From Chloroflexota bacterium (GTDB lineage: Bacteria; Chloroflexota; Dehalococcoidia; SM23-28-2; RBG-16-64-32), in the NCBI GenBank assembly GCA_005882715.1, contig VBEI01000056.1, positions 1-10,210 of the forward strand: a stretch of DNA of 10,210 bases, in the 5' to 3' direction. Made by a program: the position numbers and the translations under genes. Positions 6,534 through 10,210 of this stretch are shown here, piece after piece; position 1 is the stretch's first letter; every line of letters starts with the position of its first letter. Below the pieces are notes generated by a model. The model did not search any database. It worked only from the letters and a program-made list of their open reading frames with translations, and had not been told where the DNA came from.

Positions 6534-6656
6534 ATGCCCCCGCTTGACATACTCTTCCGCCACGTTCCCGAAGGCTACGAGTTTCTGGGCGCGCTGTTCA
6601 CCATCCTCGGCTCACTCACCATCATGGTCATTCTGGGCGCTTGGTGGTCCCGCTAG
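6534..6656 (+). CDS. Small single-span membrane protein, 40 residues, first in the bc operon
   Basis: The ATG at 6534 opens a 40-residue frame, MPPLDILFRHVPEGYEFLGA at its start, closed by TAG at 6654-6656. Residues 17-38 form one clear hydrophobic span ending AWWSR. A Shine-Dalgarno-like AAGGA (6519-6523) lies 10 bases upstream. Codon third positions are mostly G or C, as in the neighbouring genes. The stop overlaps the ribosome binding site of cytochrome b, so the two genes are probably translationally coupled. By position and topology it may be a small accessory subunit of the cytochrome bc complex, comparable in kind to PetL, PetN or PetG of b6f, but I see no sequence match to those. Function unknown. 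Confidence 0.65.
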   Translation: MPPLDILFRHVPEGYEFLGALFTILGSLTIMVILGAWWSR

Positions 6657-6662
6657 GAGGTG
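6655..6662 (+). promoter_or_regulatory. Strong ribosome binding site of cytochrome b
   Basis: AGGAGGTG ends 5 bases before the ATG at 6668. It overlaps the TAG stop of the small membrane gene, so ribosomes finishing that gene can reload directly on cytochrome b. Confidence 0.8.
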
Positions 6663-6667
6663 CATAG

Positions 6668-7447
6668 ATGGCCTTCACTGAAGAACCGGGGAAACCACGT
6701 AACTTCCAGGAACGCATCGGTATCCTTCAGGACCGCATCTACGACCGGGTTTTCCACAATTACATCTGGCAGTCCATCTTCCGCTCCGGTTATCCCAATA
6801 CCCCCCGCAATCAAATGCTCGTCGTGGCCACGAACGTCTTTCTCCACCTCCACCCGACCCGCCTGCACCGCACGCACGTTAAGATCACCCACACTTACTG
6901 CCTGGGCGGCCTCACCTTCTTCATGTTCCTCGTGCTCACCGTGACGGGCGTATTGCTCATGTTCTACTACGTCCCGGACGTCAACCGAGCCTACCAGGAC
7001 ATCGCGGCCCTCGAAACGAACGTCAAGTTCGGCCTGCTGATGCGCAACCTACACCGCTGGACCGCGCACGCCATGGTAATCCTCGTCTTTCTGCACATGA
7101 TGCGCGTCTTTTACACCGGCGCCTATAAGCCTCCACGCGAGTTCAACTGGGTGGTCGGGGTCATCCTGTTGGTGCTGACACTCGTGCTTTCCTTCACCGG
7201 CTACCTGCTTCCCTGGGACCAGCTCGCACTATGGGCGGTCACGGTCGGTCACGGTATCGCCGGCTCAGCGCCGTACTTCGGCGACGAGACGCAGCTGATC
7301 GTTTTCGGCGGCTACGAGATCGGTCCCAACGCCCTGATTCGCTTTTACACCCTGCACGTAATCGCGCTGCCGTTGCTGGCCGCGATCTTCATGGCAGTGC
7401 ATTTCTGGCGTATCCGCCGCGACGGCGGCATGGCGAGGCCGCTCTAG
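6668..7447 (+). CDS. Cytochrome b, b6-type N-terminal subunit of a quinol:cytochrome c oxidoreductase
   Basis: This 259-residue protein is the four-helix, diheme subunit (petB/qcrB type) that carries electrons across the membrane from the Qo to the Qn side. Heme-b ligands are H129 and H143 (helix B) and H230 and H245 (helix D). The second pair is 15 residues apart, as in b6 (bc1 has 14). Other b6 landmarks are NLHRWTAH, TGYLLPWDQ and the C-terminal RRDGG. C78 in TYCLGG matches the Cys35 of chloroplast b6 that binds heme c_i, so an extra covalent heme next to the Qn site is likely. Membrane spans lie at about 78-102, 133-150, 161-181 and 227-247. A soluble N-terminal extension of about 40 residues precedes the b6-like part. 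It ends 15 bases before the subunit-IV gene. Confidence 0.95.
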   Translation: MAFTEEPGKPRNFQERIGILQDRIYDRVFHNYIWQSIFRSGYPNTPRNQMLVVATNVFLHLHPTRLHRTHVKITHTYCLGGLTFFMFLVLTVTGVLLMFYYVPDVNRAYQDIAALETNVKFGLLMRNLHRWTAHAMVILVFLHMMRVFYTGAYKPPREFNWVVGVILLVLTLVLSFTGYLLPWDQLALWAVTVGHGIAGSAPYFGDETQLIVFGGYEIGPNALIRFYTLHVIALPLLAAIFMAVHFWRIRRDGGMARPL

Positions 7448-7462
7448 GGGGCTGCTTCGCCG

Positions 7463-8446
7463 ATGGCGATTGAAGCGCCTCCAGTACCCGGCCGTGCTCC
7501 CGGCGCCGCCCGTCCTCGCCCGAAGCGCGAGCGCGAGGAAGAGGTGCTTGTCTGGCCGGACCTCGTCTTCGTCGAGTTCATCTCTGCGGTCCTGTTCACG
7601 ATCACCTTCGTCATCCTTTCTGTGCTGATCAATGCGCCTCTGCTGAACCGCGCCAATACGGATGTCACCCCTAACCCCTCTAAGGCGCCCTGGTACTTCC
7701 TCAATCTCCAGGAGCTGCTGCTCCATATGGACAAGGCCTGGGCCGGTGTCCTGCTGCCGACCATCGCCCTCGGCTTCTTCGCAGCCATCCCGTACCTAGA
7801 CCGCAGCCGCGAGGCCCAGGGCATCTGGTTCGGCACGAAATATTCAGTTCGCATCACCATCATCACGGTGGTGTACGCCACCTTAGTCTGTGGCATCCTG
7901 GTTGCGTTCGATGCCGGGGACCGGACGAAGTTTGAGTACGCTACTCGGTGGATCCCATCCTGCGACAACACTGCTCAGCACGTTGGGTTTCCTTGCCTGC
8001 GGGATGAGCCGGGGGCAAAGCACCTGGGCATCGTCACGACGAAGGACTTCTCCAAGCGGCTGCAATTCAGCATTCCCTGGCCGGACGCTCTGGGTACCGA
8101 CGACGGTCACCTGGATTGGCCGCGCGACCTCGACCGCATACCCGTGCCGTTCAACAACGTTGATTGCTGCTATGGGAGCCTCCACCTGTGGAAGGGAATG
8201 AACCTGAATATTCCGGACATTATGGCCAACCAGGTGATCCCACTCTCCACAATCGCGTTCTTTACGGTGCTGATCATCTACGTGCTATTCCGCCTTGGCT
8301 GGGTCCGTACGCGACGCGATGTGTTCATCACAATGTTCACAGGCGTGCTGACGGCCTACCTGGTGCTGTCGCTGGTTGGCAGCTTCTTCCGCGGCCAGGG
8401 GCAGGCGCTGATTTGGCCGTGGGAAATCAAAGTCGATCCAGGATAG
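7463..8446 (+). CDS. Cytochrome b C-terminal (subunit IV-like) protein with large extracytoplasmic loop
   Basis: This 327-residue protein completes the split cytochrome b, corresponding to petD/subunit IV, and helps form the Qo quinol site. After a charged, Pro/Arg-rich N-terminus come membrane spans at about 36-56, 94-112, 129-149, 258-277 and 287-307. The Qo region reads NPSKAPWYFLNLQELL (71-86), so the PEWY motif lacks its glutamate (APWY). E84 may serve instead, and I recall this variant from other non-photosynthetic b6f-like complexes. Between spans 3 and 4 lies a loop of about 105 residues with C167, C178 and the pair C235-C236, with no CxxCH heme site. Chloroplast subunit IV is about 160 residues, so this protein is twice as long. 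The C-terminus (FFRGQGQ, IWPWEIK) is typical of such complexes. Confidence 0.88.
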   Translation: MAIEAPPVPGRAPGAARPRPKREREEEVLVWPDLVFVEFISAVLFTITFVILSVLINAPLLNRANTDVTPNPSKAPWYFLNLQELLLHMDKAWAGVLLPTIALGFFAAIPYLDRSREAQGIWFGTKYSVRITIITVVYATLVCGILVAFDAGDRTKFEYATRWIPSCDNTAQHVGFPCLRDEPGAKHLGIVTTKDFSKRLQFSIPWPDALGTDDGHLDWPRDLDRIPVPFNNVDCCYGSLHLWKGMNLNIPDIMANQVIPLSTIAFFTVLIIYVLFRLGWVRTRRDVFITMFTGVLTAYLVLSLVGSFFRGQGQALIWPWEIKVDPG

Positions 8447-8464
8447 ACCGAGGAGCGATGCTGT

Positions 8465-9148
8465 TTGGAAGCTGAAGCTGAAAGCGTAGGCGCGGCTCCG
8501 GCGGCGCAGGCAACCCCAGCCGCCGCACCGGTTGCCGCGCGCTCAATTGCCGTTGATACGCCGGTCGCCAAGCCGGTTCCAAAACGAAACGTCATCACCC
8601 GTCGGATATTCATTCTTGGTGGGTTCTGGAGCGCCATTGGCCTTCTTTTCGTTGGAATATTCGGCTCCCCGCTGGACTTCATGTGGATCCGGAAGATCAC
8701 TGGCTTCGGCGGGCCGGTGCCTGTTTCGCCGGATAGGGTGCCGGCTCAGGGTGCAGACCCAATCGTCATTTCGGAGGGACGATTCTTCCTGCTGAACCTT
8801 GAGCCAGGCATCACGCCCAACGGCGAAACCACGCCTGGCGGTCTGCTGGCCCTTTGGCGCAAGTGCCCGCACTTGGGCTGTACCGTCCCCTGGCGCCCCG
8901 ACTTTGTCTTTCAGGGGCGCAAGGGCTGGTTCCGATGTCCCTGTCACGGCTCAACCTACACGAAGGAGGGTGGAATCATCGTGGCCGGGCCTGCTCCCAG
9001 ACCATTGGACGTCTTTCCCATCGAAGTGCAGCAGGACCGCAGTCTCGTCGTGCAAACAGGCCGCGCATTTGAAGGCAGCGGAAGCCTCCAAAACCCCACC
9101 CGAGCGGTACCTTACGCACCTGGCAACAAGACCCCGAACAAGACGTAA
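8465..9148 (+). CDS. Rieske iron-sulfur protein of the cytochrome bc complex
   Basis: This 227-residue protein carries the [2Fe-2S] cluster that takes the first electron from quinol at Qo. Ligands are C134 and H136 in CPHLGC and C158 and H161 in CPCHGS; C139-C160 form the usual disulfide. S163 and Y165, which raise the potential in high-potential Rieske proteins, are present. An Ala/Pro-rich N-terminus of about 40 residues is followed by TRRIFILGGF, a twin-arginine-like pattern, and a membrane anchor at about 49-67, then GPVPVSP. The start is assigned to TTG at 8465: AGGAG (8451-8455) lies 9 bases before it and the frame has a stop at 8444-8446 with no ATG or GTG between. An ATG at 8458 opens only a five-codon frame. 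Confidence 0.93.
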   Translation: MEAEAESVGAAPAAQATPAAAPVAARSIAVDTPVAKPVPKRNVITRRIFILGGFWSAIGLLFVGIFGSPLDFMWIRKITGFGGPVPVSPDRVPAQGADPIVISEGRFFLLNLEPGITPNGETTPGGLLALWRKCPHLGCTVPWRPDFVFQGRKGWFRCPCHGSTYTKEGGIIVAGPAPRPLDVFPIEVQQDRSLVVQTGRAFEGSGSLQNPTRAVPYAPGNKTPNKT

Positions 9149-9167
9149 GCAGGCCTAAGAGTCACAG

Positions 9168-10210
9168 GTGAACACAAGCAAGCAAGTCAACGTGATTGTG
9201 GGCCTGCTCTTCGTTGGCGCGCTGGCTACTTTGCTGTACTTCATCTGGGATCCCTCGCGTCAGGATGCTGCGCAGGCCCGTCAGCTCAAGGAGAACGTGG
9301 ATTTCGGCGGGGCCCTGTTCGCGCTCAACTGCAGCTCATGCCACGGATTGACCGGCAAGGGGCTGACAGAACGCGGCGGCCTGCCGGGCGCCATTCTGAA
9401 TGATGAGAGCAGGCGGTCCACCGCTCTTGGAAACGTTAGCGCAAACGTCGCCCGCTTCCGGGACACAATCCACTGCGGTCGAGTCGGCACTCTGATGCCC
9501 GCCTGGTCGCAGTCACAAGGTGGTTCGCTGAACGACTACCAGATCGAGCAGTTGGTTGCCTTGATTACGGGCGTCATGCCGCCGCAAGGCGGGTCGGTTA
9601 GCCAGGGAGACATCCCCGGCGATCCGAATGCTGTCAGCGAATCTGGCTGGGAGTATTCACTGGAGCAAGTGAATCACAGAGCTGAATTCCAGCCCCCCAA
9701 GCACCTCCAGCAGGCTGTCACAGCCAGCGATGCCAGACTCGTGCTGGATGATGCGACGGACCTGAAGGCAGAACCCCGCGCCTCCGCTAGCGAGCGCCCC
9801 CTCGCGCGCATCGACGACGACCCAACCGACTCCGTCTATGAGCTGGTTAGAGTGATTGACGCTCCGGCAGGGAGCGCCTTAAAGAAAGAAGCCGGCGCCT
9901 CGGAAAGCGAGCTCACGTTGGAGCAGGCATCGGTCTTTCAGGCCGGCGATCTGATTACAGTTGACTCCGAAATTATGGAAGTGGTCTCCGCGCCTTGGGT
10001 CACTACGCTCGCTGCTGACGTCAGCGCGGATGCGACGACTATAACCGTCGCTGATGCGGGCAGCCTTGCATCGGGAGCGACGATCAAGATTGCCGCGGAG
10101 AAGATCAAGATCAACTCAGTAAATGGAGACGCCCTGTCAGTCCAACGCGGGGTAGAGGAAACGACGGCCGTCGAGCACCCGAAGGACACGACGGTGACCG
10201 AGCAAGGCGA
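9168..10210 (+). CDS. Membrane-anchored monoheme cytochrome c with C-terminal beta-repeat region, 3'-truncated
   Basis: The frame from GTG 9168 stays open to the window edge, giving 347 residues without a stop. Residues 8-27 form an N-terminal membrane anchor (VNVIVGLLFVGALATLLYF). A single heme-c site CSSCH (C55, C58, H59) and a later LMPAW with M110 as likely sixth ligand define a class I-like cytochrome c domain (about 45-135). From about 183 on, three divergent repeats follow (about 183-232, 242-275, 282-343). They share a core like T-x-T-V-x-D-A-x-x-L-x-x-G-x-x-I-x-I, ending in the third with LSVQRGVEETTAVEH. That signature resembles short beta-rich domains I know from phage tail and surface proteins. 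The gene lies 19 bases after the Rieske gene and is probably the electron acceptor of the complex. The full length and any further domains lie outside the window. Confidence 0.88.
   Translation, partial: MNTSKQVNVIVGLLFVGALATLLYFIWDPSRQDAAQARQLKENVDFGGALFALNCSSCHGLTGKGLTERGGLPGAILNDESRRSTALGNVSANVARFRDTIHCGRVGTLMPAWSQSQGGSLNDYQIEQLVALITGVMPPQGGSVSQGDIPGDPNAVSESGWEYSLEQVNHRAEFQPPKHLQQAVTASDARLVLDDATDLKAEPRASASERPLARIDDDPTDSVYELVRVIDAPAGSALKKEAGASESELTLEQASVFQAGDLITVDSEIMEVVSAPWVTTLAADVSADATTITVADAGSLASGATIKIAAEKIKINSVNGDALSVQRGVEETTAVEHPKDTTVTEQG

Noticed and set aside
7961..8170. Cysteines of the subunit-IV loop as a heme-c site
   Set aside because: There is no CxxCH. The cysteines are spaced 11 and 57 apart plus an adjacent pair, so disulfides are more likely than heme binding.
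9938..10189. Minus-strand 83-residue frame
   Set aside because: It is antisense to the repeat region of the cytochrome c gene, and its Ser/Ala/Thr-rich composition is what reverse translation of those repeats would give.

Overview
This GC-rich window carries two tightly packed plus-strand gene blocks: de novo purine synthesis genes (1-6351) and a cytochrome bc (b6f-like) quinol oxidase operon (6441 to the right edge). No convincing minus-strand gene was seen. The split b6-type cytochrome b, the long subunit-IV-like protein and the membrane-anchored Rieske protein and cytochrome c fit a respiring, non-photosynthetic bacterium. From memory of similar operons and dispersed repeats I lean towards a Chloroflexota (Dehalococcoidia-like) genome, but nothing here proves the phylum.

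Purine block: the 3' two-thirds of purF (Fe-S type amidophosphoribosyltransferase); a berberine-bridge-type FAD oxidoreductase with its own strong ribosome binding site; a repeat-bearing spacer; purM; a retropepsin-like small protein overlapping the end of purM; an acidic protein of unknown function; and purH, overlapping that protein by an ATGA. The usual purN is not in the cluster. The purM-protease-acidic protein-purH stretch is overlapped or nearly abutting and is probably one transcript.

Repeats have entered both the spacers and the coding sequence. A 38-bp palindromic repeat occurs in frame inside purH (5836-5873) and again 9 bp after its stop (6360-6397). A degenerate array of five heptamers lies in frame inside purM (3622-3656). 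A CATTCTGAGC-type repeat lies between the FAD oxidoreductase and purM.

Respiratory block: an extended -10 promoter followed directly by a 26-bp dyad (operator candidate), then a 40-residue single-span membrane protein, cytochrome b (b6-like, with the cysteine that binds heme c_i in b6f complexes), a subunit-IV-like protein with a large cysteine-containing extracytoplasmic loop, a Rieske protein starting at TTG, and a membrane-anchored monoheme cytochrome c. The cytochrome c continues beyond the window with tandem beta-rich repeats of a kind better known from phage and surface proteins. Together these would take electrons from quinol through the b hemes and the Rieske cluster to the cytochrome c. 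The most unusual points are the cytochrome c fusion, the promoter/operator, the unlisted small membrane gene and the in-frame repeats in purH and purM.
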